DNA of 48,879 bases from contig NZ_RQFA01000022.1 in NCBI RefSeq assembly GCF_004770155.1, positions 1 to 48,879 of the forward strand, written 5' to 3'. Origin of the DNA: Leptospira gomenensis. Its GTDB lineage: Bacteria > Spirochaetota > Leptospiria > Leptospirales > Leptospiraceae. Shown here one piece after another: positions 9,899-19,316 of the stretch (positions are counted from its first letter, which is position 1; each line of letters begins with the position of its first letter). The notes below the pieces were generated by a model that had not been told where the DNA came from, did not search any database, and saw only the letters and a list, made by a program, of their open reading frames with translations. The position numbers and the translations under genes are program-made.

Positions 9899-10768
9899 AT
9901 GGAAAGTGTTTCCTGTAATACCTGCGGATCCTCCGACTTTCGATCCTTATTTTCCAAATCCAATCATAGAAAAGAAACATTTCATATTGTCGAATGCAAA
10001 GAATGCGGTTTGGTTCAAGTAAACCCGCAACCCTCTCCGGAGGAAGTAGCGTCCTATTATTCCGAGGAATATTTTCTCAAACGAAGCGATCGTGGTTACG
10101 ACAATTATTTTTCCGATTCGGTGAAAAACGAGATCGCCCGCGTTTTCGGGCTCAACCTAAAGGATTTGGGTTTCGAGGTTTGGGAAAATTCGCTTCCCGA
10201 ATCGAAACGTTGTTTGGACGTGGGATGTGCCGCGGGCTATTTCGTGGATTATATGCGGCGACGCGGTTGGGATTCCTACGGAATCGATATCGCGGAATCT
10301 CCCGTCCGGTTCGCACGGGAAAAGCTGGGTCTTCAGGTCGAACAAGGGGACTTCCTACGTTGGAAAAGCGGGAACGGACAAAAATACGATCTCGTCACCC
10401 TATGGGCTTCAATCGAACACCTCCATAAACCTCGGGAAACATTAGAAAAAATTCATACACATCTCAAACCGGGCGGAAGAATCGTTCTTTCCACTTGTCG
10501 TTGGGGAATTTTGGCGAAACTCCAAGGAACATCCTGGAGGTATCTCAACGTCCCCGAACACCTTTACTATTATTCTCTTTCCGGTCTGATTTCTCTCTGC
10601 AAAGAGATAGGTTTTTCGGAAACCGCCCACGTCACCTACGGAAGCGGAATGACGACGAAGAAGGACGCGTCCCTCCTCTACGGATTCGCAAAAAAAATAG
10701 CGGACCCTCTCGTCAAAGTTTTGGATCAGGGAGATATGATGGCTCTTTGTTTCGAAAAAACGGAATAA
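9899..10768 (+). CDS. Class I SAM-dependent methyltransferase with N-terminal zinc ribbon (289 aa)
   Basis: The N-terminus has a four-cysteine zinc ribbon (C6xxC9 and C33xxC36, the latter in ECKECGLVQ), the usual lead-in of Methyltransf_23/C-methyltransferase-like enzymes that modify sugars or lipids. The SAM-binding motif I is [11 protein letters not shown] (105-115), with acidic D130 in GID after the next strand. Later motifs are [11 protein letters not shown] and [11 protein letters not shown]. The substrate is unknown. Such proteins are often found near polysaccharide genes and the CapA-like gene is divergent beside it, but I see no glycosyltransferases. The ATG has no strong ribosome binding site. 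Confidence 0.9.
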   Translation: MESVSCNTCGSSDFRSLFSKSNHRKETFHIVECKECGLVQVNPQPSPEEVASYYSEEYFLKRSDRGYDNYFSDSVKNEIARVFGLNLKDLGFEVWENSLPESKRCLDVGCAAGYFVDYMRRRGWDSYGIDIAESPVRFAREKLGLQVEQGDFLRWKSGNGQKYDLVTLWASIEHLHKPRETLEKIHTHLKPGGRIVLSTCRWGILAKLQGTSWRYLNVPEHLYYYSLSGLISLCKEIGFSETAHVTYGSGMTTKKDASLLYGFAKKIADPLVKVLDQGDMMALCFEKTE

Positions 10769-11055
10769 TCCGGACGAAACGACATAAACGTAACTCTCCG
10801 CTCCTTCGGAAACGCGGATACGAAGGTATTCGCGTATTTCAAGAAATACTAAAATGATTCCGGCGATACGCAACGAGAGATTCGATAATTTCTCGATCGA
10901 AGCCCGAGTATACTACAACCAATCGATCTTAAACGTAATTTCAAGTTTTTCTTGCTATTTTGAAGATATTGATATAAAAAAGTCATCCTGATTTTAAATC
11001 GGAATCACGCGATTCTCCAGACTCGATTCCCTTCTCAAGGAGCCGAAGAATTCCT
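10769..11055. other. Leader region of the signalling operon
   Basis: This 287-base gap contains no credible gene. It becomes AT-rich from about 10920. A possible but weak promoter is ttgcta (near 10953) with tataaa 15 bases later. A small palindrome gaatc-acgc-gattc lies around 11001-11014. AAGGAG at 11037-11042 is the ribosome binding site for the TTG start of the kinase. Confidence 0.4.
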
Positions 11056-12438
11056 TTGAAGAACACGATTGAAAAGAATATACTGATCGGACTTACGGTG
11101 ATCATCTCCCTAAACGTTTTCGTTTCGGGCGCGATCGTCTACGGCTTGCAACAATCTTCGAAGATGCGTCAGTGGGAATCGCATACCGAAAAAGTCATCG
11201 TACTTTCGGAGGAGATCCTCTCCACATTCAGCGAACTTCACGCGGTATTTCGAGCTTATATCCTCTTTAAAGATCCGAAACAATTCGACGTATTCTCCGA
11301 GAATAAAAAACTTCTTCTGGAAAAAATCGTCCAACTGAACTCAAGCACCGCAGACAACCCGGAGCAACAACGGAGAATCGCGGAGTTGATCCCGATGATC
11401 CGTGGTAAAATCGCTTATTTCGAAACACAGATCGAAGGAAAAAAACTCGGACCGATTTCGAGTTATTCGCATGCGTTTTTTTCTCCGCAAGGAATCGAAC
11501 TCACCGGTAAAATTCGTTCCCTCATATACGAGATCAAAAACGAGGAGATCCGCCTTTTGGAAATCCGCCAGAAAAGTTTCGAAAACAACATCTGGATCTC
11601 GAACCTTTTTATCTTTTCGGGGATCGCACTCAACTTAAGTTTCATAGTAATTCAGTATATTCTAATTTACAAAGAAGTAAAACGAAGACGGAAGGCGGAA
11701 GAGGAGGTCGAATTTTCCAATCGGAATCTCAAGGAATATTCGGAACAACTGGAAAGATCCAATAAGGATCTCGAATCTTTTTCCTATTCGGTTTCACACG
11801 ATCTCAGGGCTCCGATCCGCGGCATTTCCGGATTTTCCAAAATCCTACTGGAGGACTTCGGCGCCCAACTCCCCGAGGAAGGGAGAAGGGTTCTGAACAT
11901 AATCATTAAAAATTCGAAAACCATGGGACAACTCATAGACGACCTTCTCGAATATTCCCGTTTAGGAAGAAAGGATATGGCGTTTAATTCGGTCGATATG
12001 CGTCAAATGGTTCAGAAGGTTTTGGACGAAGTGAAGGACTACTATCCCCATCACAAAGTAAAAACGGTGGTCGGAGATCTTCCTCATACGGAAGGGGATT
12101 CCGCGTTGTTAAAACAACTGCTCTTCAATCTGATTTCCAATTCCTATAAGTATTCCAAAGACAAAGAAAATCCGGTGATAGAAATTTCTTCGTATCGGAC
12201 CGAGGACGGGAGAACCGTCTATTTCGTAAAGGACAACGGCGCGGGTTTCGATATGAGATATCAACACAAGTTATTCAACGTGTTTCAAAGACTTCATCAT
12301 ACGGAACAATTCGAAGGAACGGGAGTGGGTCTTGCCATCGTCAAACGGGTCGTCGAAAAACACAACGGATCCGTTTGGGGCGAAGGAAAACCCGACGAAG
12401 GAGCCTGTTTTTATTTCACCCTGGGAGAAAATAAGTAA
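11056..12438 (+). CDS. Membrane sensor histidine kinase (460 aa)
   Basis: The protein has a first membrane segment at residues 9-30, an extracytoplasmic helical sensor region at about 31-176 (CHASE3/four-helix-bundle-like by length and helicity) and a second membrane segment at about 179-204. A coiled-coil linker follows. The HisKA dimerisation domain has the phospho-acceptor H248 in [14 protein letters not shown]. The HATPase domain has the N box ([15 protein letters not shown]), G1 (VKDNGAGFD) and G2 ([18 protein letters not shown]). The HisKA/HATPase style matches kinases that pair with single-domain receivers of the Rcp1 kind, and such a receiver is the next gene, one base downstream. The start is a TTG at 11056 supported by AAGGAG 13 bases upstream. 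The ligand is unknown. Confidence 0.93.
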   Translation: MKNTIEKNILIGLTVIISLNVFVSGAIVYGLQQSSKMRQWESHTEKVIVLSEEILSTFSELHAVFRAYILFKDPKQFDVFSENKKLLLEKIVQLNSSTADNPEQQRRIAELIPMIRGKIAYFETQIEGKKLGPISSYSHAFFSPQGIELTGKIRSLIYEIKNEEIRLLEIRQKSFENNIWISNLFIFSGIALNLSFIVIQYILIYKEVKRRRKAEEEVEFSNRNLKEYSEQLERSNKDLESFSYSVSHDLRAPIRGISGFSKILLEDFGAQLPEEGRRVLNIIIKNSKTMGQLIDDLLEYSRLGRKDMAFNSVDMRQMVQKVLDEVKDYYPHHKVKTVVGDLPHTEGDSALLKQLLFNLISNSYKYSKDKENPVIEISSYRTEDGRTVYFVKDNGAGFDMRYQHKLFNVFQRLHHTEQFEGTGVGLAIVKRVVEKHNGSVWGEGKPDEGACFYFTLGENK

Positions 12439-12439
12439 G

Positions 12440-12889
12440 ATGATCCATTTTCAAAACAGTCCGATATCCATCCTTTATGCGGAGGACAATCCTCAGGATT
12501 CGGAACTGACCCTAAGAAGTTTAAAAAAACATAATTTAACCAACCAACTTCAACTCGTTCGCGACGGAGAAGAGGCGTTGGACTATCTTTTCGCCACCGG
12601 CCCCTACTCCGAGAGGGATAAAACTCAATTGCCTTCTCTCATTCTCCTCGACCTTAAGATGCCCAAAGTGGACGGGATCGAAGTTTTAAAACGTGTGAGA
12701 AAGGAAGAACTGACGAAGTTGATCCCCGTCGTCATTCTGACCTCCTCCGCGGAGGAAAAGGACATAGTGGAAAGTTATAGACTCGGAGTAAACAGCTACG
12801 TCGTAAAACCTCTGGAGTTCGACAAGTTCAGCGACGTAGTAAGCGAAATCGGGTTCTACTGGATTTTAATGAATAAAAGCGCCGTATGA
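12440..12889 (+). CDS. Single-domain response regulator (149 aa)
   Basis: This is a stand-alone receiver domain of the Rcp1/CheY-like type with no output domain. The phosphorylation pocket is complete: acidic E15-D16 in YAEDNPQD, phospho-acceptor D71 in [12 protein letters not shown]101 in ILTSSAEE and K123 in VVKPLEF. The start is the ATG one base after the stop of the kinase; the longer frame reaching back into the kinase gene is not used. It probably relays phosphate from the upstream kinase, either as a diffusible carrier or to the hybrid protein encoded next, with which it overlaps by four bases (ATGA). Confidence 0.93.
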   Translation: MIHFQNSPISILYAEDNPQDSELTLRSLKKHNLTNQLQLVRDGEEALDYLFATGPYSERDKTQLPSLILLDLKMPKVDGIEVLKRVRKEELTKLIPVVILTSSAEEKDIVESYRLGVNSYVVKPLEFDKFSDVVSEIGFYWILMNKSAV

Positions 12890-14076
12890 TGATCCAGAAA
12901 AAAGTCTACATTCTTTGTTTAGAGGACAATCCTAACGATTTAGGACTCATGATCAGACAGATCGGAAAAAGTGGATTAGATTTTTCTTATAAACAAATAC
13001 AGACCAAAGAAGAGCTGATTCAGGAACTAAAAGCGAGCGAACCGGATCTGATTCTTTCCGATTTTTCCATGCCCTCTTTCGACGGAATGGAGGCGCTCGA
13101 GATCGCGAAACGTTATGCTCCCATTACTCCATTTTTATTCGTCTCAGGGTGGTTGGGCGAAGAAGCGGCGATAGAAGCGCTCAAACGCGGTGCTACGGAT
13201 TACATCTCCAAAAACAAGATCTCTAAATTGAATTTTTCGATCGAACGCGCCCTTAGGGAAGCCGAAGAAAGAAATTCGGTGGATGAGATCGAAAAACAGA
13301 ACGAGACTTTAAAATCCCAACTCATCCAGGCCCAAAAGCTGGAAGCGATCAGCCTTCTGGCGACTGGAGTCGCGCACGAAATCAACAACCCTCTGACCAT
13401 AATCATCAATTTCGCGCAGCTCATCCTTGCTCAGAGCAAGGACGAGCCGATCCTAAGATACGCGAGTAATATACTGGAGGAAGGGGAAAGAATTTCGAAA
13501 ATCACGAAAGACCTACTGCGTCTTTCAAGACAGGAGAAGAATATCTTCTCCAAAGTTGACTTTCGAGAGGTGGTCCAACGGACGGTTTCCCTGTGCGAAC
13601 AGTTATTCAAAAAAGACAATATTCAAATAAACTTAAATATTCCCGAAGATATTCCCGAAATCGAATGTGTTCCTCAACAGATTCAACAGGTGGTCCTGAA
13701 TCTTCTCAACAACGCGCGGGACGCCCTCAATCAGAGATACCCCAAGTACGACGCAGACAAACTAATTCTCATATCCGCGAAAAAGTTCGAAAAAGAAGAC
13801 AAACCCTGGATACAGATGTGTGTCGAAGATCGCGGCGTAGGTATTCCCCGGGACGAGGCTATGAAAATTTTCAGCCCTTTCTTTACCACGAAAAAAGTGG
13901 ATAAGGGAACCGGACTTGGGCTTTCCGTAAGCACCGGCATCGTCAAAGATCACGGAGGCGAGCTATTTTACGAAAGTAAAGAAAACGAATATACGCGTTT
14001 CTTCATAAACCTTCCCGTTTTTATGGAGCCTTTTTTCGAAGACCAATCGATACCTGAAAAAAAGAACCTCGCTTAA
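12886..14076 (+). CDS. Receiver-histidine kinase hybrid (396 aa)
   Basis: This is a soluble protein with an N-terminal receiver domain (about 5-125; D14/E13 acidic pair, phospho-acceptor D59 in [13 protein letters not shown]109 in YISKNK). A helical linker (125-155) leads to a HisKA domain with H164 in VAHEINNPL. The HATPase domain has the N box [18 protein letters not shown] and [18 protein letters not shown]. There is no membrane segment or sensor domain, so the receiver itself probably controls the kinase, receiving phosphate from the upstream genes. It overlaps the preceding receiver gene by four bases and ends 13 bases before the convergent symporter gene. No DNA-binding output is encoded here; the final target must lie elsewhere. 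Confidence 0.93.
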   Translation: MMIQKKVYILCLEDNPNDLGLMIRQIGKSGLDFSYKQIQTKEELIQELKASEPDLILSDFSMPSFDGMEALEIAKRYAPITPFLFVSGWLGEEAAIEALKRGATDYISKNKISKLNFSIERALREAEERNSVDEIEKQNETLKSQLIQAQKLEAISLLATGVAHEINNPLTIIINFAQLILAQSKDEPILRYASNILEEGERISKITKDLLRLSRQEKNIFSKVDFREVVQRTVSLCEQLFKKDNIQINLNIPEDIPEIECVPQQIQQVVLNLLNNARDALNQRYPKYDADKLILISAKKFEKEDKPWIQMCVEDRGVGIPRDEAMKIFSPFFTTKKVDKGTGLGLSVSTGIVKDHGGELFYESKENEYTRFFINLPVFMEPFFEDQSIPEKKNLA

Positions 14077-14089
14077 TCCGAACAATCCG

Positions 14090-15628
14090 TCATTCCGCTC
14101 CGATTCCGAGATACGTCCGTATTTTTTCCGAATCGTATTTTTCCCTCGCCGTCTTTTCGGGATATACTTTTGAAAAGACGAACGCGGTAACGAACGAGAG
14201 TGGCATGGAAACGATCGCCGGATTTTTGAGAGCGAACAACGCCTCCTTAAATCCGAACACCTCCACCCAAACCGTGGGGCTAAACACGATCAAAACGACC
14301 GCAGAAACAGAACCAACAAGAATCGATAAAACCGCTCCGGCCGTACTCAAGTTTCTCCAAAGTATGGAAAGAAATAACGCCGGAAAATTTCCGCTCGCAG
14401 CGACGGCAAACGCAAGGCCGACTAAGAACGCTACGTTCTGATGTTTAAAGAGAATCCCGATCAGAATGCTCAAAACTCCGAAAGCGATCGTGGCCTTTTT
14501 TGCGATCAGCACCTGCTCTTTCTCGTCCGCTTCTCCGTTCTTGAACACGTTGACGTAAAGATCGTGCGAAATGGTGGAAGCGGCGGCTAACGTAAGTCCC
14601 GCGACGACCGCAAGAATTGTGGCGAACGCAACGGCTGCGATGAAACCCATCAGCGCGTTTCCTCCCAGCAATTCGGCGAGAAGTGTCGCGGCCATATTTC
14701 CGCCTTGATCCACGGCCGCGATCGAAGTGCGGCCTACTAACGCAGCGGCCGCAAATCCTACGATAGGAATGATCAGATAAAAATATCCGATAAAAGTCGT
14801 GGCATAGGCGACCGATTTGCGCGCCTCTTTCGCGTCCGGCACCGTGTAAAATCGCATTAGAATATGAGGAAGTCCTAATAAACCAAGCATCAGCGCCAAT
14901 CCCAGAGAAACGGAATCGACGGGATTTGCCGTCAGACCTCCCGGTTCCAAGGCCGCGCGTCCGAATTCCTTCTCCACCGCTCCGTATAAATTTTCCGGAT
15001 CGAATCCGAACCGGGAAAGAGCCAACAAAGCGAGTAACGTGACTCCGAAAAGAAGAAGACATGCTTTGATGATCTGAACCCAGGTGGTGGCGATCATTCC
15101 TCCGAAAAGGACGTAAAGGAGCATTACGAAACCGACCAACACGACGGCGCCTTCGTACGGAATTCCGAACATTAGGTTGATCAGTTTTCCGGAACCGACG
15201 ATCTGTGCGGTAGAATACGTCAAAGTAACGAGAATTCCGCCGATCGAAGCGGAGATACGGATCGGTTTTTGTTTAAGCCGAAACGCGACGACGTCCGCAA
15301 ACGTGAATTTACCCAAATTACGAAGCGGCTCCGCGATCAAAAACAACAACGCGGGCCAACCCACAAGCCAGCCGACTGCGTAGATCGTTCCGTCGAACCC
15401 TTTTAGCGCGACCATTCCCGAAATTCCCAAAAAGGAAGCCGCGGACATAAAATCCCCGGACAGCGCCAAACCGTTTTGAAATCCCGTTATACTTCTTCCC
15501 GCCGCGTAGAACTCGCTGGAAGTTTTCGTTTTTTTAGCGGCCCAATACGTGATTAGTAAAGTAAGAATTACGAATATTAGAAAAAATAGGATCGATATGA
15601 AATTCGGTTGGCCAAGTTGAGTTGCCAC
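14090..15628 (-). CDS. actP: Sodium:solute symporter, acetate permease type (512 aa)
   Basis: This is a polytopic inner membrane protein of the sodium:solute symporter family, with about 13 hydrophobic segments. Motifs typical of the ActP branch are SEFYAAGRSITGFQNGLALS (35-54), GDFMSAASFLGISG and the central LGLPHILMRFYTVPDAKEAR-type loop. The length is a little short of E. coli ActP (549). It probably takes up acetate or another short monocarboxylate with a cation. It is preceded by a DUF485 gene, the same pairing as yjcH-actP in E. coli, with only three bases between. The start is a GTG at 15626-15628 after GGACTGAAAC. No acetyl-CoA synthetase gene is in the window, so the substrate is inferred. 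Confidence 0.9.
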   Translation of the reverse strand: MATQLGQPNFISILFFLIFVILTLLITYWAAKKTKTSSEFYAAGRSITGFQNGLALSGDFMSAASFLGISGMVALKGFDGTIYAVGWLVGWPALLFLIAEPLRNLGKFTFADVVAFRLKQKPIRISASIGGILVTLTYSTAQIVGSGKLINLMFGIPYEGAVVLVGFVMLLYVLFGGMIATTWVQIIKACLLLFGVTLLALLALSRFGFDPENLYGAVEKEFGRAALEPGGLTANPVDSVSLGLALMLGLLGLPHILMRFYTVPDAKEARKSVAYATTFIGYFYLIIPIVGFAAAALVGRTSIAAVDQGGNMAATLLAELLGGNALMGFIAAVAFATILAVVAGLTLAAASTISHDLYVNVFKNGEADEKEQVLIAKKATIAFGVLSILIGILFKHQNVAFLVGLAFAVAASGNFPALFLSILWRNLSTAGAVLSILVGSVSAVVLIVFSPTVWVEVFGFKEALFALKNPAIVSMPLSFVTAFVFSKVYPEKTAREKYDSEKIRTYLGIGAE

Positions 15629-15631
15629 GTT

Positions 15632-15934
15632 TCAGTCCTCCGTCCGCTTTCTGAGTCGTGCCGCGTTTCTGTCATAGAAACGATTGGCCCAAACGACGTA
15701 GACCAAGGTTAGAATCCAGGAAAAAAATATCACCGCGGCGCTCGTCAAAATTCCGAAATTGGAGAACGGGCCGAATTTGCGCGCGAAAAAAGAGGGGTAA
15801 AACGCGGCAATCAGGATATAGCCGTAATAAAAAAGGAATAATAAACCTAACAATACGAAACTTACGATCCAACGTGTTCGGACCAATTTTTTGAAATCCG
15901 GATCTTGGATCAGTTCTTGCGGAGTCATTTTCAT
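15632..15934 (-). CDS. DUF485 (YjcH-like) small membrane protein (100 aa)
   Basis: This small inner membrane protein has two membrane segments (about residues 20-47 and 60-84) and the DUF485 signature at its start (MTPQELIQDPDFKKLVRTR). DUF485 proteins are found next to acetate-type symporters and probably assist them. The best start is the ATG at 15932-15934, which follows GAGGGA by seven bases; a TTG further upstream has no such site. It is coupled to the symporter gene with three bases between them. Confidence 0.88.
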   Translation of the reverse strand: MKMTPQELIQDPDFKKLVRTRWIVSFVLLGLLFLFYYGYILIAAFYPSFFARKFGPFSNFGILTSAAVIFFSWILTLVYVVWANRFYDRNAARLRKRTED

Positions 15935-15983
15935 TCGCGTTTCCCTCGATTGGGAGAGCAAATTAGGAACTTTTAAAAAACCT

Positions 15984-17192
15984 TCAAGAAGAATTTGAAT
16001 CGAACAGAAAGACTTCGATTTTTTTCCAGACGGAAGGATCGTTCAACAACGATGAATGTTCCTCCTCGCTGATAAAACTTTCGTATTCGATCCCTTCAGG
16101 CGGAATCGAACTCTCGAATGTAACCCTCCCGTCGCCCGGGGAATATTCAGAATTCTTAAAGTCCCAAAACCAATGGTCGGGATCGTTTCCCGCCCGTAAA
16201 TTCCGTATCGTTCGTCTGTTCCGGGCGTGGACGACGAGAATTTTCGGATAACGTTTTCCTAGTACCGGCGAGAGAGAATCCCGGAATTTTTTCGCCAAAT
16301 CCAAACGTTTCTGAAACTCCTTCGGCGAAGGCGCGGGTTCGCAATGAGCTTCGTGCGAATACGGACCCAACTCGAAATTCTCCCAATCGGAAGCATTAAA
16401 AAAACGGAATGTTATTTTTCTACCTTGTCCGTCCTTCAATCCGTCTTCGACGTCGAATCCTTCCCCTCTCGAAAAAAAAGTATATACTCCGATAAAACTG
16501 GCAACGACACAGGGGCCCGCGATTTCCGGATTCAGACCCGTGGAAACCCCTTCCACCAAATCCCGCATAAAACCGATTCCTCCGCGAAACGGAACCCCCG
16601 CAAAAACGACCTTGGACGCGAGATCCGGTTTTCGATTGAGAACGGACAGGACAAGATTCCCTCCGTTGCTATGACCGACTAACACGGGTAATACGCCTTG
16701 ATTTTCGGAGCGCACTCGTTCTAAAAAAGTCTCCAGCTTAAGAGAATTTTCCCCGTTGTCCTTCCTCCAATCGTACGGAAAAACGTACGTTTTTATCCTT
16801 CTCGAAGAAACGAAATCGAGCCAAGGACGATAAATCTGCGCTTCTATCAAATACGGAATCAAAGTCACCGAAGACAAAACGTCTCCTACCTCGACTCCGT
16901 CGTTTTCACGTAAGGTCAGATCGGGAACCGTCAGATTCAACGCTTGCCAAGGGGTCAACCAAATCCGGCTCGTCGATCCGTCCGTGTCCCTGCGAATCAG
17001 TTCAGAACCTTTGTATCCTGGCACGAACACCAACGGAAGCGCTTCACCGAAGGCCGATACGGAGTTTTGAAACGCGTTTCGTTTCCACGGCCCCGAACCT
17101 CCCGGACCGCCGACAACCGAACAAAGGGAAAAGAGTAAAATCGAAAAAAGGAAAACGATTCGACTCCGCGTTTTATTGTACGTTACCCCCAT
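15984..17192 (-). CDS. Alpha/beta-hydrolase, LCAT-type lipase/acyltransferase (402 aa)
   Basis: This exported enzyme resembles lecithin:cholesterol acyltransferases, which cleave and transfer phospholipid acyl chains. The oxyanion region is LVFVPGYKGSEL (54-65), the nucleophile elbow is LVGHSNGGN with S175, and the likely acid and base are D354 (SPGDGRV) and H379 (EEEHSSLL). The N-terminus has a hydrophobic signal segment ending FSLC at residue 24. This could be a relaxed lipobox, so a lipoprotein is possible. It lies 25 bases downstream of a DUF374 acyltransferase gene and upstream of the symporter pair, all on one strand, suggesting a small lipid operon. Its acceptor is unknown. Confidence 0.88.
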   Translation of the reverse strand: MGVTYNKTRSRIVFLFSILLFSLCSVVGGPGGSGPWKRNAFQNSVSAFGEALPLVFVPGYKGSELIRRDTDGSTSRIWLTPWQALNLTVPDLTLRENDGVEVGDVLSSVTLIPYLIEAQIYRPWLDFVSSRRIKTYVFPYDWRKDNGENSLKLETFLERVRSENQGVLPVLVGHSNGGNLVLSVLNRKPDLASKVVFAGVPFRGGIGFMRDLVEGVSTGLNPEIAGPCVVASFIGVYTFFSRGEGFDVEDGLKDGQGRKITFRFFNASDWENFELGPYSHEAHCEPAPSPKEFQKRLDLAKKFRDSLSPVLGKRYPKILVVHARNRRTIRNLRAGNDPDHWFWDFKNSEYSPGDGRVTFESSIPPEGIEYESFISEEEHSSLLNDPSVWKKIEVFLFDSNSS

Positions 17193-17217
17193 TTACTTAG
17201 AATCGTATATTATAATA

Positions 17218-17919
17218 TTAAATTTTTCTTAATTCTTCTGCCTTTTCGATACAACGCCGACGGTTGTCGAGCATGGCGTTTTCCACTTTCAGCCTCGTAT
17301 CTTCGAAACTTTTCTCGTCCAAGTTCCTCGGCACGTAAATCGGCTCCCCGTACGAAACGACGAAGGTTGTGAAAGGTTTCGGAATCCTATGTTTATCCCA
17401 GGCACGTTCCGCGATCCACTGACGTGTACATTCGTAGTGAAAAGGGATGATCGGAATCTGAGAGACTTGGGCGCAAGCGATCAATCCGGGTTGAACGACG
17501 AACGCGGGACCTCTCGGTCCGTCCGGTGTGATCGCTGCGGGAAGATTTTTTTTGAGATGTTGGAAGAGCGCCTTCAAAGCCTTGGAACCGCCCTTCGAAG
17601 AACTTCCACGTATGCTGTAGTTTCCGAAACGATGGACGACTTCGTTGATAAAATCCCCGTCCTTGGATTCGGATATCAAAACGGCCGCTCCCGCATTTCG
17701 GTTTAAATAAGGAGAATACAAAACGTTCGTATGCCAGATGGAAAGGATATACGGTTTTTTTTCCCTGCGAATCCGTTGTAGACTTTCGTCGCCGATATCG
17801 ATTCTTTTTGAAGTTAAACCGATCAGCCTCTGAAGATTGACCACCAAAAAAGGAATCAACCAGATCAAAAATTTTCTTTTGAAGGAATTTTTCTCGTCCT
17901 TCTTAGGAGACTCTTCCAT
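17218..17919 (-). CDS. DUF374-type lysophospholipid acyltransferase family protein (233 aa)
   Basis: This is a predicted membrane-associated acyltransferase of the DUF374 branch of the LPLAT superfamily, which acylates lipid A-like or lysophospholipid acceptors. Visible motifs are [15 protein letters not shown] with the catalytic-type H63, [17 protein letters not shown] (84-99), [12 protein letters not shown] (104-115) and the substrate-binding [16 protein letters not shown] (130-145). A single hydrophobic anchor sits at about residues 17-34. It is the first gene of the run with the LCAT-like enzyme, so the pair may remodel envelope lipids. The acyl donor and acceptor cannot be read from sequence. 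Confidence 0.9.
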   Translation of the reverse strand: MEESPKKDEKNSFKRKFLIWLIPFLVVNLQRLIGLTSKRIDIGDESLQRIRREKKPYILSIWHTNVLYSPYLNRNAGAAVLISESKDGDFINEVVHRFGNYSIRGSSSKGGSKALKALFQHLKKNLPAAITPDGPRGPAFVVQPGLIACAQVSQIPIIPFHYECTRQWIAERAWDKHRIPKPFTTFVVSYGEPIYVPRNLDEKSFEDTRLKVENAMLDNRRRCIEKAEELRKI

Positions 17920-18328
17920 GTAACACGAGGTTTTTTCGAATTCGTAAATTCATCACCTCTTTTTTGAATCGAATCGTTCGTATCGAATGTGTGAACCGAC
18001 TCGGGATCTTTCGTCGGTCGCAAAGAAACGTTTTTTTAAGGAGAAGTAAATCATAGATTTCTAAAATGGGAATCCGTCGATTCCCGCATAACGAGCGCAC
18101 ACGAACCCCCCTCCTATTTTAAAAATTTTCGTCCGACCGTTCGATAAAAAACCTCCCCGATCGTTTTATTCGGCGTTCGAACGTCGTATCCTTCCTCCGT
18201 CGAGGATTTTCCTAAACCGGAATTCGTTTGAGAAAGAACCGGTAAAATTCTGAAAAAATGAAAAATCGATCGACCGGAAATTTCCCATCCCATAAAGAGT
18301 TTGAATCAAAAAAAAATAGGTTGATCCA
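17920..18328. other. Divergent intergenic region, no recognised gene
   Basis: This 409-base gap separates the DUF374 gene (minus) from the BASS transporter (plus), so it should hold both promoters. A perfect 7-bp hairpin gggaatc-cgtc-gattccc lies at 18068-18085. T- and A-runs are frequent, but I find no convincing -35/-10 pair. Short open frames on the minus strand are Arg-rich and not believable. Confidence 0.5.
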
Positions 18329-19195
18329 ATGGAATCCAATTTGCTTACGGCAGTGTTTCTGCCAGTTGCGTTAGCCATCATCATGCTCGGTATGGGAATG
18401 GCTTTGACGATCGACGACTTCAAACGAATTTTCGTTCTCCCGAAAGCGGTAATCACAGGATTGACGCTTCAATTAATTCTGCTTCCCGTCGTGGGATGGT
18501 TCATCGCGGACTACTCCGGACTCGCTCCCGAACTCGCCGTAGGTCTTATGCTTTTGGCGATTTGTCCCGGAGGTGCCACGTCCAACCTGATCACACATTT
18601 GGCGAAAGGGGACGTCGCACTTTCGATCACGTTAACCGCAATCACGAGCTGTATCACCGTTTTTTCGATTCCTTTCCTTTTGAATCTTTCGATGAATCAT
18701 TTTCTCGGATCCGGACAGATGATCGCGCTCAATATCCCGCAAACCATATTGCAGATTTTTCTGATCACTGTTCTTCCCGTTTCGATTGGAATGCTTTTAA
18801 ACGCGAAACGACCCGACCTTTCCCAAAAGTTCGAAAAAACCGTGAAAATACTCTCCGGTCTCTTTCTCGTATTGATCATCGCGGGGGCCATCGTCCGGGA
18901 ACGTCAGAATATAATTCCCTTCTTCATCCAAGTCGGCCCGGCTGCCCTCGCCTTGAACCTGATCACCATGGCTCTCGGTTATATGGGAGCTACTTTGACG
19001 AAGGTTACGAAATCTCAAAGAACGTCGATTACGATCGAAGTGGGAATCCAAAACGGAACCCTCGGAATCGCGATCGCTTCCACGATCCTACAAAATCCCG
19101 CGATGGCGGTTCCGTCCGCGATCTACAGTTTGATCATGTTCGCGACCGGCGGGATTTTTTCCGCCTGGATGCACAGAACACCCGACGAAACCTAA
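18329..19195 (+). CDS. Bile acid:sodium symporter (BASS) family transporter (288 aa)
   Basis: This is a membrane transporter with about nine or ten hydrophobic helices in the BASS fold. Family motifs are IIMLGMGMALTIDDFKR (18-34), LLAICPGGATSNLITHLAKGD with the sodium-site GGATSN, and the second-repeat EVGIQNGTLGIAIA near residue 240. Bacterial members carry sodium-coupled organic anions such as keto acids, pantoate or sulfonates; the substrate here is unknown. A second, diverged BASS gene lies at 33253-34167. The ATG follows TAGG by about nine bases. Confidence 0.93.
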   Translation: MESNLLTAVFLPVALAIIMLGMGMALTIDDFKRIFVLPKAVITGLTLQLILLPVVGWFIADYSGLAPELAVGLMLLAICPGGATSNLITHLAKGDVALSITLTAITSCITVFSIPFLLNLSMNHFLGSGQMIALNIPQTILQIFLITVLPVSIGMLLNAKRPDLSQKFEKTVKILSGLFLVLIIAGAIVRERQNIIPFFIQVGPAALALNLITMALGYMGATLTKVTKSQRTSITIEVGIQNGTLGIAIASTILQNPAMAVPSAIYSLIMFATGGIFSAWMHRTPDET

Positions 19196-19215
19196 AACGG
19201 GTTTTTTCCCTTTAT

Positions 19216-19251
19216 ACGGAATCACATTCGTTTTTCTGAATGTGATTCCGT
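19216..19251. terminator. Perfect 14-bp hairpin after the BASS gene
   Basis: acggaatcacattc (19216-19229) is exactly complementary to gaatgtgattccgt (19238-19251), with an 8-base loop. It follows the BASS stop by 20 bases and is preceded by a T-run (gttttttccc). There is no T-run after the stem on either strand, so it may be a transcript-end stabiliser or attenuator rather than a classical terminator. Confidence 0.5.
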
Positions 19252-19316
19252 CCGAACGAACCGAACCGGTTCGTTTTTCACTCGAAAAAGAAGACAAAAG
19301 GGTTAAAACGATCCTC

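Noticed and set aside
17903..18100. 65-residue minus-strand frame before the DUF374 gene
   Set aside because: It overlaps the DUF374 start, has no ribosome binding site of its own and its translation looks non-coding.
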